A DNA stretch of 64,000 nucleotides from Sympetrum striolatum (taxonomy: Eukaryota > Arthropoda > Insecta > Odonata > Libellulidae): positions 31,157,393 through 31,221,392 of the forward strand of contig OX388350.1 of the NCBI GenBank assembly GCA_947579665.1, given 5' to 3'. Below the pieces are notes generated by a model that ran no database searches, was not told the DNA's origin, and saw only the letters and a list, made by a program, of their open reading frames with translations. Below, in pieces: positions 12,501 through 24,450 of this stretch. The first letter of the stretch is position 1, and each line of letters opens with the position of its first letter. The position numbers were made by a program, and so were the translations under genes.

Positions 12501-13534
12501 GAAATATTTAAATTTATGCGGTCACTTAATTCGATTCTGATTCATGGTCGTTAAATTCCTTTCAAGGCTGACTCTTTCCCACTGTTCTTGGTATCGCCCA
12601 GGAATCAAGAGCACAAGAGAATCGCTGCCCAACAAGCAAATTTCGTCTTTACATTCCCCGAAAGTTTTTGAAATTCGTCCTGTCTCAATTTTCATTTTTC
12701 ATGCAATTTTCATGAGACTCGAAATTTTAAATGTTCCCTAATTAGTAAATTATTCAACCCAATCGACAACTAAAGAAGAAAAAGGCCTTGCTTTCGAAGT
12801 TTCTGACCATTTGAATATTGATACAGTAGAGAACTTTTCAGAATGAGAAATTAATTACCCATAAAATAATTCAACTTGAAATCAACTCGGTTAATAATGG
12901 GACTGAAATTGTGGCAACTTCTACTAACTACAGATTTATATACGAATGAGCAAATTTTAAAATTTCTGAAATAACTTATGTGCCCCCGTTCACGAAAACA
13001 TCATACAGGCGTGGTTGCTTGGTTTCAGTAAGTAAAGGATATTCAAAATAATGCGATAATACCATCTTTAGTGCACAATGAACTTAAATCATGAGAATAA
13101 TGATAGGATCAAGAATATAGTAAACTACTGGATAAGTAAGAGATACGCAAACCTTTTCCTTCACAAACCTAATAATTAAAACATACAACCCCCCAGTACG
13201 AATCTGCATTTCTCGGATTCAATAAATCATTCAAAGCTGGTGAAAATCAGATAAAACTCTTCAAGGCACTTAGTGAAATGAAAATGAAGGATTAACTTAA
13301 AAAAATGTTAAAAATAATTCACATTATAACTACCATTATAACAATGGATGCATATTATCAAGACAAAAGAGGATAAAAACAGTATAAAAAATAGATAATT
13401 TTACTAATCCGATAAAACATAAATAAGTACAAATAGCTTCATATTTCACTTGTTGTACTGACTAAATATGCTTCCTTATATTTTCAAAACGAAGAGGCAT
13501 CTTTTTCACGCATTTAAAGTTGTTAATGAGCTAA
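12501..13534. other. AT-rich non-coding DNA
   Basis: No feature recognised. Confidence 0.5.
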
Positions 13535-13870
13535 TGATTGAGGTTCAAAATCTCTCCAAATCCGTACCCGTCAGCATTACGTACGTACGTTATCACCCCT
13601 GAGGGTGATGATGTGGCTTTAGGATTGTACACTGGGTGCTTCCTGGAAGGTGGTAATCCGGGACTTGCCGTTATTTTCCAGTGTTTGAGGCAACGAATGC
13701 ACGGAACGTTGACAAAGCTGCTTTCGAGCGATTTTAAATCTCTAACTCTAAAGCCGCATTTACAATTCCACACGAATGACGAGTCGAATCGCAAGGCGAA
13801 TGCCAGGGTAACCATATTCTCTTTTGGTTCACCTCGTCCCTCGCCTTGCCGCTCGTAGCGCTCGCGTCGG
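13535..13870. other. GC-richer block open on both strands, possibly a repeat
   Basis: A sharply bounded block of balanced base composition has open frames of 106 codons on plus (13538-13858) and 94 on minus (13531-13815). The minus frame has a plausible amino-acid mix with Cys pairs (NCKCGF and VPCIRC), then ASPGLPPSRKHPVYNPKA, but I cannot place it in a family. ACGTACGTACGT near 13578 is a small internal tandem. A (TAA)n run starts 45 bp downstream, which would suit the 3' tail of a plus-strand retroposon. The choice between repeat and exon cannot be made from this sequence alone. Confidence 0.3.
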
Positions 13871-13915
13871 TCGTGCTTTTTGGGGAAAAGTCAAAGGCTT
13901 ATTTATATAGGTCTA

Positions 13916-13931
13916 TAATAATAATAATAAT
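13916..13931. repeat. (TAA)n microsatellite
   Basis: About five TAA/ATA units lie 45 bp after the GC-richer block ending near 13870. It may be the tail of a retroposed segment. Confidence 0.6.
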
Positions 13932-15309
13932 CACAATAGAATAGACATCACTCTTACCAACAAGAGATCAAAGAAAACATATCACTAATATATTTATCAA
14001 CCAATATCACTAATAAAGATAAAGAAAAAAATACTATACATTGGATTCTCGTACCCACAATCATGGCAAAGTTAATAGAGCTATGGAAACAAAAAACAGT
14101 TAAAATAGTATCAACAGTCATTTCGGTTATAGGAATTACAACTAAGAACTTCTATACACATCTTGAAAAATTGAATCGCAACAAAAAGATTCATATAATT
14201 ATTCAAAATTATGTCGTTCTGAAAACAACATTCATAGTAACAAAATTCTCAAGAATTATATTCTCACAATAGAAAAGTATGTGGCTTGGAGAAACACGTC
14301 ACAGGGCTTTAAAAACTACGCTAAGTGAGAAAACCAAAATAATAATAATTAAGTGAATATCATTTAGGTGAGATTTAGACTAATAAGTTTCATCTTACAC
14401 TAGCCCTATGTAATATAAAGTTTTGAAGAAAGTGATACCTTGAAATGTACACAGAAGAAAATTAAAAACCTATTGTTTAACTAAGAAAAATATACTATAG
14501 CAGGAAAACAACCAGAAGGAGGGAGTGAAAAACCTTCTAAACTTACGATTATGGTCTTGGCTGAGTGAAGTTGACACTAGTATAGTTTGAATATGGTTAT
14601 TAGTGTTAGGAGAAGCGAGGCGAAAAACGAACCAGCTGACAGCGAAGAACGCCTGGATGTTATATTAACCTGCAGCACTATTGAGATTCGGGGGATGCAT
14701 AACATATATATTCCTGCAATCTCCGCTGTATTGAGAACTTCATCTATGTATTTCTTGAATTTACACGGCAAAATTATTTACAAGCGATCATATACGATAA
14801 GTAAGAGTTACATTGGATGTTCAAGAACACTTGTATCGAAATATGAAGATGATGAGGAATTCCCCATTGACATTCCTAACCGCTCCGACGCTAGATAGAT
14901 GTTCTCTTTATTTCAGAATTGACTACCGTTGCATGTGTTACTGATGATTCGAAAGCTTATCGAATTCTACAAATTGGAATATTTCCAGTTGATATCTACG
15001 CGAACGGATATAAAAGATTTCTCCGCCTTCCAAATGGTACGAGAATATGTCAAATCCGCTCGCGTTTACAAGTGACGGGCGAAAAGCTTTAACAGCAGAT
15101 ATTCATCGACGAAATTACCTGTGGTATCCACATTTCGAAAGGCAGAAAAATCCGTGAAAGTTTTTATTAACGCAGATTTAGATTCTAGATTTCCGATTAA
15201 AGAAAGGAAAATCCTCGATATTTATCTAATTCGTTTTGCTTGCTTTGACAGACACTAAGCAAAACATTCATGTACTCATAACTGTTATTTTAAATATAAT
15301 TAACACATA
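13932..15309. other. AT-rich non-coding DNA
   Basis: The overlapping frames at 14577-14898 on both strands show no recognisable motif. Nothing else seen. Confidence 0.5.
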
Positions 15310-15373
15310 GTGTAAATGGAAGAGGAGACTTTTAGGCTCCATCTCGCTCGAAGAAAGACCTATTATTATTATT
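15310..15373 (+). repeat. Retroposon 3' tail, family 1, copy 1
   Basis: This segment contains AGGAGACTTTTAGGCTCCAT, CTCGCTCGAAGAAAGACC and then a (TAT)n run. A second copy with the same order of blocks lies at 32131-32193 and a weaker third at 48043-48100. The first block (GAGACT-AGTCTC type) is a small inverted repeat that would form a hairpin just before the trinucleotide tail. A conserved 3' end followed by a simple-repeat tail is typical of LINEs and the SINEs that use them. No upstream body is recognisable here. Confidence 0.5.
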
Positions 15374-18049
15374 GAAATATGAGGAATATTTTATATTTAA
15401 TTGTGGAGATATCAGAGGGTTTGAATGATAGATTCAAGCGATGGGGAGATACAAATTATTATGAATGCCGTAAAATAAACATAATGTAATGAAATAGAAA
15501 AAAGTGAAAAAATTGACGATTCCTGAGAAAGAAGTTCGTATGATACAATAAATTTAGATATAAAAAATGGAAAACTGACATTAGCTGACGATCCCTAGAT
15601 TTAGTTATTTTTACCTCTAGATTTAGCACATAATATTTTCTGTTCTACATGTATTTAGATAACTATTGGTACCGAAATTTTTATAAATTTACCATATTTG
15701 ATGTAATACTTTCGCATTTTTCTACAAATCCAAAATATTATAATTCTCATAGAATAGAAAATCATGACCTTCTTTCTTCTACCACCTTTTTTTTCTTTTC
15801 ACAATTATTCTTCCAATTATAGTATATAAGTTTGATCACATCGTAAGTTGATGTTAAACCTGGTATTTCATTAACTTGAACTGACTTTAAATGGCTATCA
15901 AGCGTAGATAAATTGTGTCCAATACGAAGATCCCCCATCTTGTGACGGAATATACGAGTACACCGACTAATTCTGATCAAACAGTTCGAAGTAATAGGAA
16001 AAGAAACTTTATGGGACAACTGTAGCATTGAGAAAAAGAATATATTTTACTTAACCTGAAGTTAAAAACTACTCCGGAAAATCTGAAGCATGTAATTCCT
16101 CGTTAGTTAATTACTCACTGTCGATTGTTTACCAATCAACCAATAATTTGCAAATTTTATACGAAACTCTTTATGGGTATGAGTATGTAAGCGTCCAGTC
16201 ATTTAATTTTGTAATTATTTGTGTTCCATTTTTATCCTTAACTTGGTTTGTGTATCTGCAAATTTGTGATTTTTTATATTATTTCTTTGTATTTTTGTAT
16301 TACAAGTATAATTTAATAATTGTAATTACTAGAATATTTTTCTAAATAAGCTCTTACCTCTACTACTACTACTTATTCAACGCTAAGGCTTTAGAATCTT
16401 AGAAATTTAGAAATTTAGAAAGGACGGTAGAATCAGATGGTCTTGCTTTCCAATAAACACTCTCTCGCTTGTAAATCTAATCTGCACGAGAATAAATTAG
16501 GGAGTGAACAAAAATACAAAGATGTTTAGGAAAATAAACCATCAAAATTTAGTTTACCAGCTTATGATATAATTTACATTAAAAATTCTCTTGGGGAAAA
16601 TAAATGAAAGAGCAGAAAGAGAGATCGGGCAGCACAAACGTCAATAAGGAAAATTAAAGGGAATTTGAAATGACAGGAGGCAAAACAAACATCGCAAACG
16701 ACATTGAAAATTTAATTAGAGATGATTATCCAAAAAGAGTTCCATAACAGAAAAATCATTACCAAATTATAGAAACTAACGGGCAAATGTGAGCTTTAAA
16801 GGTGTAAAAGACTTGAAAGGGTAACCATAGTATCGCATTTTAAGGGAAACGAAGTTACTTTCGTACACGTTCAAACATAGCAAATAGCTTTTGCCGGAAG
16901 GTGAATTTCATCGGTATCCATACAGTTCTCATAGACTCATCTAATTACTACAACTCTCCACGAACGAGAGATTAATCTGCGAATACGTTTACTTTGAAAA
17001 TAGGAGCTTTGAATCCAAAAAACAGTTCCGAGGGAAATCTGTAAAACAATTTCGCAAAAAAAGTTTTTAAGACCTGTTTTTCGTTGTCGAAAAAAATAAA
17101 AGTTTATCCTCTGATATGATTCAAGTTCAAAAACACGCTTATCCGAACATTTCGAGGAAAGCATCTTATTCAAAGGTATCATTAAAAGGAAATAAGAGCA
17201 TCAAAAGTTTGGTTCCCCATGATCTTTAGGATACTTTCAATCAATGAAGTTTATTTATTGCTACGTACGCTACGCTACGATATATTATTTCCGATACAAA
17301 ATAAAACAGTATTTAACATTTCTGTTCTGCTACGTCGAAGAGCAGCCTTGATCATGAAACGGTTCACAGGAAAGGAGCATCGTACAGTGTGATATCATTA
17401 AAATCATGGATGGTGATTATTGTAAGACCTTGTCTCACATTCGAAATCTAGGGATATACATGGAGATTTTATATAGAAGGTAAAGTGAAGAGAAACTTTT
17501 AATCAAAATTTGATGTTCCATTTGAGGCCAATTTAATAATGGAGTCGATTTCTTTAATATTGTGCCTGTGAAAATATCAGACGGGTACACTTACATGGAT
17601 AAGGAAGCTGAATTTATCGTGATCTCCTCCCTTGGATCTTAAATGAAGCCTCTTTTCTCATCTCCATCCTAGAATAATAAAAGTCTTCCTTTGTAGAGCT
17701 TCCTGCAAAAGATTATATCAGTTGATATATAAAGGGATACCATGAGGTGAAAGAAGAGAAAGAATACACAAAGAATATTAGCTAAATTTAAGGTAAGGTT
17801 ATTCTTTCTAGAAAGGAGATTCTTTAATAAAATTCCGCCTAAAGCACCGATAATCCTAACGAGAGATGAATACATTTTTATCTCCTTAACTAAACGGGCA
17901 TGCATTGAAGTACAGAAGTGTATCTATGTTTCTGCAGGAAGTGAATGCTGCTAATTATGAAAAAGCCCTCAAAGAGATCAAGATGACGATCTTCATTAGG
18001 GATAAACGACCATTATATACCTTCGGGATATAATTCGTAATGAACAAAC
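15374..18049. other. AT-rich non-coding DNA
   Basis: Apart from the small 8-bp tandem at 16398-16421, nothing was recognised. The frames are short and AT-driven. Confidence 0.5.
16398..16421. repeat. Three copies of an 8-bp unit (YTTAGAAA)
   Basis: CTTAGAAA, TTTAGAAA and TTTAGAAA follow one another without a gap. Confidence 0.7.
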
Positions 18050-18420
18050 TTTTTCCGTAATAACCGGAACAGACAGCGGTAAACTCTTTTCGACCACCCA
18101 CGGCTTTGGGTTTCAACCACACCGCGGAACATTTTCCGCCGTCGTTCCAAAATCTCGTCTACTCCTTTCAATTAACCTCAACGGCCTAATTGAAGCGGGA
18201 AATATGGAAATCCAATAAAAATAAATAAATGGCCATTTTCCGAAAATGAAAGAAATATATTTCCACGGTCCGGAGCGGGGATATCACAACGCAGGCTTCG
18301 CAAAGGATGAAAAATCATGGCTCGGCTTTCGGACGAATTCCTCTCTAATATTTCATGCTCGGGATTTATGTTTCAGCGTCCTTGAGGCTATGTTGCTGGG
18401 GAGGTGATCTCTAGGTGTAT
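18050..18420. promoter_or_regulatory. Candidate regulatory island with homeodomain-type words
   Basis: This is a GC-richer block in an AT-rich region. It combines CpG-containing words with a tight group of AT-core motifs between 18168 and 18232: TCAATTAACC, CCTAATTGAAG (its approximate inverse), CAATAAAA and TAAATAAATG. These match the general forms bound by homeodomain, Abd-B/Cdx-type and forkhead proteins. No open frame or splice signal stands out. Its role as an enhancer is inference; motif words this short arise often by chance in AT-rich DNA. Confidence 0.2.
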
Positions 18421-19194
18421 TTAATTTGGGAGATAGAGCCGAGGGGATCCACCAACATTGAAACGAATGACCGGCCATAGGAAATCCGGCCGCTCTAAGA
18501 CTTGATGAAAAGAGGAAAACCATTCAAGTGGGTCAGAGTGTAGGAAATACATAATCGAAAGATGAAACGAAAATTTCACGAGAAGGAATAATACATGGGC
18601 ATTAATCGCAGAATGACGGTTAAGCAATTCTGAGTAATATTTTATTTCCTTTTTCACTATCCGATCACAAAGAAATTCACTATCAAAACGAGACTTTTAA
18701 AAACATATTAATAATTCAAATCATTAAATGTTACCAGTGGGATGTAAATTAAAATATTCATATATTATTCCTTCGCGTACATAGAAATTGGAAAACATTA
18801 AAGTTATCCACAAAACATTGTTTAATTGGATACATCTGTCTATGGATACTTAGATTAAAGGATAAGGATACTTAAATCGTAGAAGCAAGACATGACACAA
18901 AAAGGATGACAAATTTATAAATGATTGTAATAGGAAAACCTTCCATAAAAGAATTGAACGGTAGAATTAAGTAGCCAGATTATCTATGATGAATAAATCA
19001 TAAATATTGATTCCCACTCTTAAACAAAGGACAGACATTTGTAAATATTTATTTCTGAAACTGAAGATAACGGAATGAAACAAATTACCTGAAAGAGTAT
19101 TCAAATCTTCTCCCTTCCTGCAATATTTATATTAATACAATTGAAATATTTTGTAAACTGAGAAAAGTGCAATATTGTATACAGTAATTTAAGT
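18421..19194. other. AT-rich non-coding DNA
   Basis: No feature recognised. Confidence 0.5.
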
Positions 19195-19365
19195 ACATTG
19201 ACAATTGCATAGTTAAATTTACTTCCATCATATTAATGTAAATATCTGAAATTGTAATTCAAAATTTTCAAATTTCATATGCAATTGAACAACTGCATAT
19301 TTAATATAATTTGATATACTTCTGCTATATCACTGTAAATTTTTGAATTTAATTCAAATTTGTAA
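19195..19365. repeat. Diverged tandem duplication of about 90 bp
   Basis: The order AATTGCATAGTTAAATTTAC, then TGTAAATATCTGAAATTGTA is echoed by AACTGCATATTTAATATA, then TGTAAATTTTTGAATTTAAT about 86-95 bp further on. Both copies are very AT-rich, so part of the similarity may be compositional. Confidence 0.35.
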
Positions 19366-20019
19366 AGTGGGTAATATGTTGTAATGACTCTGCATTATCA
19401 GTTGTTTAAAATTGCATGATGTATTGCCTTCAGGAGGTTTTAGGAGGGGCCTATTACCCACCAGCGTGAATACCAGGCTGAGATTTTATTAGGTATTTTT
19501 CTATTTGTCCCTACGTTTACTACAACCTGGGCTTTTACATATTTGTAATTAAGATATCTGAGTGCTACAGAGCGAGAGTTATCTTTTACTAATGTTCTTA
19601 ACCAAAATACATTGGATTCTCTGCAGATACCAATTTTGTTGCGCGACTCATAATGTAACAGTAATTTCATTCTACAATGTTCAATATATATATATAAGTA
19701 ACTCTGTGAAATAAAGGTTGAAATTTCTTACAAAATTAGTTTCGCAAACATGCAACAGAATAAGAATCAAATGTGAAAGGCAAATACTTTGATGGATATT
19801 TACAATTGAGAACTCAAACGTAACACCATTATAAAAATAAAAAATAATAATGAATAAAAAATTGATTAGAGTCATAATTTTCAATATATCGAGAGCTATG
19901 AAATGCTTTGAAGTTTATGCATCTTTTTAAAGATACCGATTTAGACAAAAAAAAACCATTCACCCACATAAAACCCGTGAAATCTTTGATTCGGCCCAAT
20001 TTGAGATGCTAAAATATTT
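19366..20019. other. AT-rich non-coding DNA
   Basis: No feature recognised. Confidence 0.5.
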
Positions 20020-20215
20020 CGGGTATGAAATCGGTTCTGCTCGTAAATCATCCACGAAACGGTTCGGTTCGTAATTTCGTTTGGAAGCGTTTCGGTTCCG
20101 GTTCGAAACCTTTTAAATTCGCTTCTATGGAACCTTTATTTCGAGCCGAGGCATCGTCCGCCCACACAATACGTGAGAACGATTCGGCGACGGTACAAAG
20201 ACCCCTTTAAAAAGA
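20020..20215. repeat. Block rich in CGGTTCG/TTTCGGTTC words, likely transposon remnant
   Basis: Between 20027 and 20120 variants of GGTTCG and CGAAAC recur in both orientations (GAAACGGTTCGGTTCG, GTTTCGGTTCCGGTTCGAAA), so the block can fold on itself. Sub-terminal clusters of a short repeated word in both senses are characteristic of hAT-type and related DNA transposons, where they bind transposase. No target duplication could be defined. A 61-codon plus frame (20025-20210) covers the block but shows no known domain. Confidence 0.35.
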
Positions 20216-21663
20216 ATGGATGCATAAAATTTGTTTACTCCACGGAATGGATTTGCATCACCGGAGTATTCACTTTGGATAAACTATGGCAACGATGGGA
20301 AAACTGATTGGAAGCAATTGAGACGAATTATGACACAATTCACATCAGATAAATTCAGATAGGCAATTCAAAATATTCAATCGACTGGGTATTTCTGGTT
20401 TTCGGACTCCCCAGGTACTCCAGAAATACCTCATAAATTACAATAACTTCCTAACGAATGTTCATACTACACTATACCACTGATTCATACTGACTTAACT
20501 AATTCACAGTGGTGTATATAATGCATAGTAATATTTTTTATAATTAATTTTTATACAAGTTAACGTCGTCGCCAGTCCTTGCCACTTACTGTGGCGGTTT
20601 TGTACAAAATAAATATATAAAACTGACAATATAAACAATGAAATCTTAACCTTTATTTATAATTAATAACCATTAATTAAAAATGATTTATTTTTAAACA
20701 GAAGGCCAATTTGGTAGAACGTTACTAGAGTTACTAGTTAAAATAATGTGAGAATCTTTCAATTATGACTAACGAAATATGTGATTTAAACAGCTTAAAA
20801 CAACACTGCGAAAACGGATAGAATTAAAATATTTTTTCGTATCATACTTCGTTAAAAATGACGATTGCCTAGACGAATGACTAATATTGCGATTAAAAGC
20901 CGTTTTCAGGATTTCAATGCAGTAAAAATGTTTATGAAGAATATGTAACTTTATTTTCGGAAGCCAATTCATGATCTAGGGCTCCGAATAATTGTGTTCT
21001 CGGAAAATGACTATAAATTTCGAGCACCAAAGATTTCGATAATAAAACTTGGATAAATCAATGCAACTGAAATAAAACATTAAACGACAAATATTGACCG
21101 TTACTACTAGCTCATTGATTCTCAACCAGGAAAATAGAAGCAGGATATATTACTATGCATTATTATTATTTAGTAACTCAATCTTTACATTAAGAAAATT
21201 TAACATCTCCCCTATTAGCTTTATTCGATAGGACGGGTTATTGACAATGAAAATTGTTGACCTTATTTATTGAGAAAACATGCTAGCTTGGCTTCAAGAA
21301 TCATGTTGGTTGTCAACAGGAAATGGTTTTTTTATAGTGAAAACATTTAACAAAATAGTTTTTACTTGATTAAATTCTCAAAATTTTAAATCTAAAACAA
21401 ACTTTCAAGATCAAAATAAGTTGAATTTCTATTCTATTTCCCTTCTTTTGGCGCTTGTCTCGATTTTGGTTGCCTGAAAGAAAAAAAGCCCGACAGAAAT
21501 TCAAAGTTTAACCTTAGCGTAAGTTTTTATGGAAACGCTTTGACTCATCTGGGATCGAACTATGGGATGACTATGAAAATAAAAAGTTGCCTATTATTTG
21601 TACATAGAACACATTCACCGATATTTATATTATGAATGTTTTGCATCTTCTGATTCTCTAGAA
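20216..21663. other. AT-rich non-coding DNA
   Basis: Nothing recognised. GGGATCGAACTATGGG at 21551-21566 resembles an inverted B box but lacks an A-box partner. Confidence 0.5.
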
Positions 21664-21845
21664 CAGGCATGTTCAAAGAAAATGCCAGCGGTGATAAGCA
21701 TCGCGTCGAACCAAGGTCGTGGTAGCGAATGAGGGAATCAACTCGCAGGGGTTGAGGTAGCGGTAGGGGAGGTAGGTTGCCACAGGCCGAGTCCCATGGC
21801 ATTCCGTGGCGCCACAGCCACTGTGGCAGTGTTTGTGCATGCCTG
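21664..21845. mobile_element. hAT-like MITE, 182 bp, with 8-bp target duplication
   Basis: The ends are inverted: the left end reads CAGGCATGTTCAAAGAAAAT followed by GCCA, the right end on the other strand CAGGCATGCACAAACACTGC followed by CA. They share CAGGCATG, CAAA and TGCCA in register. The flanks are CTCTAGAA (21656-21663) and ATCTAGAA (21846-21853), an 8-bp target duplication with one substitution. Ends starting CAG and an 8-bp duplication are hAT hallmarks. The interior is GC-rich and non-coding, with an extra palindrome (GCCACAG-CTGTGGC) near the right end. It is non-autonomous; the parent element is not in the window. Confidence 0.65.
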
Positions 21846-22669
21846 ATCTAGAATTTCGAGAGAGTCAGTCACATGAAAAGTTTTTACTTTGTTTATAAGA
21901 TTTCTACGGATAATGATAATGAAATAAAATCACTTATTTGGGTTTCCTAATGAGTTATTCCAGAAGGTTATGATTCCATATACACATCGAAATAAACAAT
22001 CGGAGATGAAATTCTATAGCGTATACTTTAAAGGGTGTTTTACAAAGAAATTTAAATTTTGAAAAAAGAATACAGAAGTGCAAAGACGGATTTGAATATG
22101 AGGAATACAGTACAAATAAAGACTTGAATACGAGGAAAATTCTGATAAATTGGAAATGTCGAAATGAGCTGAAATTCTCAAAAACAATTTCCTCTGTAAT
22201 CAACGTATACATAATGGGTGGGTGGAATTAATGAAATAAAAATAACTGATAAATATAAAAACTGTAAGACTTGCTGTATTTCCTTACTTTTCTGCTCACC
22301 TTACTTATCCACTGCATGGCAGTTTTGATATCCTCGGAGAAACTATGGAGAAGTAGGAATTTAGATAAGTGAAAAAAACGGGAATTCTACGGTATCCTAT
22401 TTAGAAATTAAGAACGAAGATGAAACTTAAATGAAGCAGGACTCACCAAAATGTTCAACGTTAACAAAGTTAGGGACATTATTCTTCTGTTTCCAGAATA
22501 AAACTAATGCCTACAAAATTTACGGTGATTGGCTTCATCTTCTCTAGTTTTTCTTTCAAATTACATTTCTCATCGAAGCAGTCTATGCTACCAAAATTGA
22601 TCCAAATATTTTGTATTGATTTAAAAGGTTTTATAGCACGTAGTTACACATAAATAGTTGTATAAATGT
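21846..22669. other. AT-rich non-coding DNA
   Basis: No feature recognised. Confidence 0.5.
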
Positions 22670-22874
22670 ATCTAATAATAATAATTATAATAACTTCTAT
22701 AATGGAAACAGGAAGATCCCAATTACATCCATTTCAATAATTATTACTATTTACAAAGACACACAACCATTCCCTAGCCGGAAAAATCCAACTAGCCGGG
22801 ATTCGAACCCGGTACCGTGGAGTTGGAGCGATAACGTGCGAGCAGGCTAACAACTCGGGCACCACGGCCGGTGG
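22670..22874 (-). mobile_element. tRNA-derived SINE
   Basis: Read on the minus strand, the element starts near 22874 with a tRNA-like head (GGCCGTGGTGCCCGAGTTGT) that resembles the 5' half of Ser/Leu-type tRNAs and would supply the A box. It continues to a textbook B box inside CCGGGTTCGAATCCCGG (22797-22813), whose 5-bp arms pair as a T stem. Downstream is a unique body of about 100 bp, and the element ends in an ATT-rich tail (22672-22692). Polymerase III transcription from the internal promoter and mobilisation by a LINE partner are what is known of such elements. The anticodon arm is not cloverleaf-competent, so this is not a functional tRNA gene. I could not fix a target duplication. Confidence 0.7.
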
Positions 22875-23280
22875 TTTTGATAATATATGCATATCTCATT
22901 TTTATCAAAATGTAGTTCACACCCCTATCTCAATTTTAATAATTAATAATTTTTAATGGATATTAAGGAAATTGCTTATTACTAACCACACATTTACTGC
23001 TATGAGAGAGTAACTACTTCCATAGTTGAAACTCGAATTAGCTCATGGTTCTCAGGAGAGTGGAGGAGATTAGAGTTAGTGAAGTTCTCACTCAATGCAT
23101 AAATGTTCGCCAGTGAAATATTGCCTTGGAGTAATTTCGGTGAGTTTTGGGAGCCATGAATTTAGAAGGAAATTAGAAAAACGAATTCGAGCTTGTTAAT
23201 AAAAGGAAGACGATAATTTATCTCAAAAATTGATAGTCAAGTTTAAAATTATTTTTTGCTATAGTGTTAATATATCTATG

Positions 23281-24220
23281 GGCCATTCCATGCCAAGTGG
23301 TCTAGTGGTCCCCGCTCGACCATCACGGATTTCGATGAAATTTTGTATGAACATTTGCACATATCTTTTATGAACATTTGTAAAGTTTTATTTTCGCCGA
23401 TGGAATACTTGCTGAGATATAGCAGTTTATTTGACCCCGTGTCGCTGCCTTCTTCAATATGACTGTGCGTTTTCAGCAACTTTGAGGCATAGTATCTCAG
23501 AGAATATTTCTATGAAGTAAACAATCTTTGGCTATCTTGAACAACTTTTTGCGCTCTATTAAACAAAATAATAATAATAACTGTAAGAGCGACCTCCTTG
23601 CAGAAAATTCTGTGCAAAATTGGCCCAAAAAATTGCGGATCGAAAAAAAATTAAAACTTTGGCTTTTTATATTTCAAGAAGAAATGATATAATCTACGTG
23701 AAACTTTGCGCATGATAACATATCAATACATAGTTTATACATATAAAATTTCATTATCCTAGTACTTTCCATTATTTTAAAAATTGAGCCAACATTTGAC
23801 AGTTTTTGTAAAAAAGCCAAAAATAGGCTATTTTTACCCCACTTTTACAAAAAAAGACCCTCTGGAATTTCTTTTGAATAATTTTTATTAAATAGAGAAT
23901 GATTTCAACCCTCTAAAAAAGTATATCTAGTTTTTCATCTCGAGCATATAAGGCCCTAGAAACAGGGACAACTATGAGGATGACATTTGTAAAAACGAGA
24001 AAAATAGGTTATTTTCTGTCCGCTCTTAGAAAAGAAAGACCTTTTCGATACTCTCGTAAATTATTTTCATTTGAAAGAGCATGTTTTATACCTCTTAACA
24101 AAGTACACTTGGTTTTTCATCGCGAGCTCGTACAGCCCTAAAAAAATTAACAAAGTTGAGAACGTTGCTATGGTGGCGCCACATGTCTTCTGTTGTTTAT
24201 CGTCCTGGTTATTTTATGTA
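23281..24220 (+). repeat. Left terminal inverted repeat
   Basis: It pairs with 25855-26803. It contains a short (AAT)n run (about 23567-23580) that is preserved in the partner arm. The inner boundary is set where similarity stops after GGTTATTTTATGTA. Confidence 0.8.
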
Positions 24221-24360
24221 TCCCAAGCCTGCAATTTGTTTTCTTCGATGAGGTTGTAAATTCTTATGTGGGTATCTATCTGGTGTTATTAAGACAAAAT
24301 ATTGTGCCGGCGAGACATCATGGACAACAAAGTTATAAATTAAATCAATCTTGTAAGCTT

Positions 24361-24450
24361 TAACTTAGTGAAACTCCATCCTAGTAAATGGGTGGGAATA
24401 ACTTAACAAAATTCCACTTTTATAGTTTTTAATATCTGCGACCGGTTTCG
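24361..24450 (-). repeat. Dispersed repeat with CGAAACCGGTCG core, copy B
   Basis: On the minus strand it begins with CGAAACCGGTCG (24439-24450) and ends TTTCACTAAGTTA, in the same order as the copy at 1789-1875. It lies just inside the left terminal repeat of the large transposon, so it is either part of that element or nested in it. Confidence 0.45.

Noticed and set aside
21551..21566. Inverted B-box-like GGGATCGAACTATGGG
   Set aside because: No pairing T stem and no A box at the expected distance.
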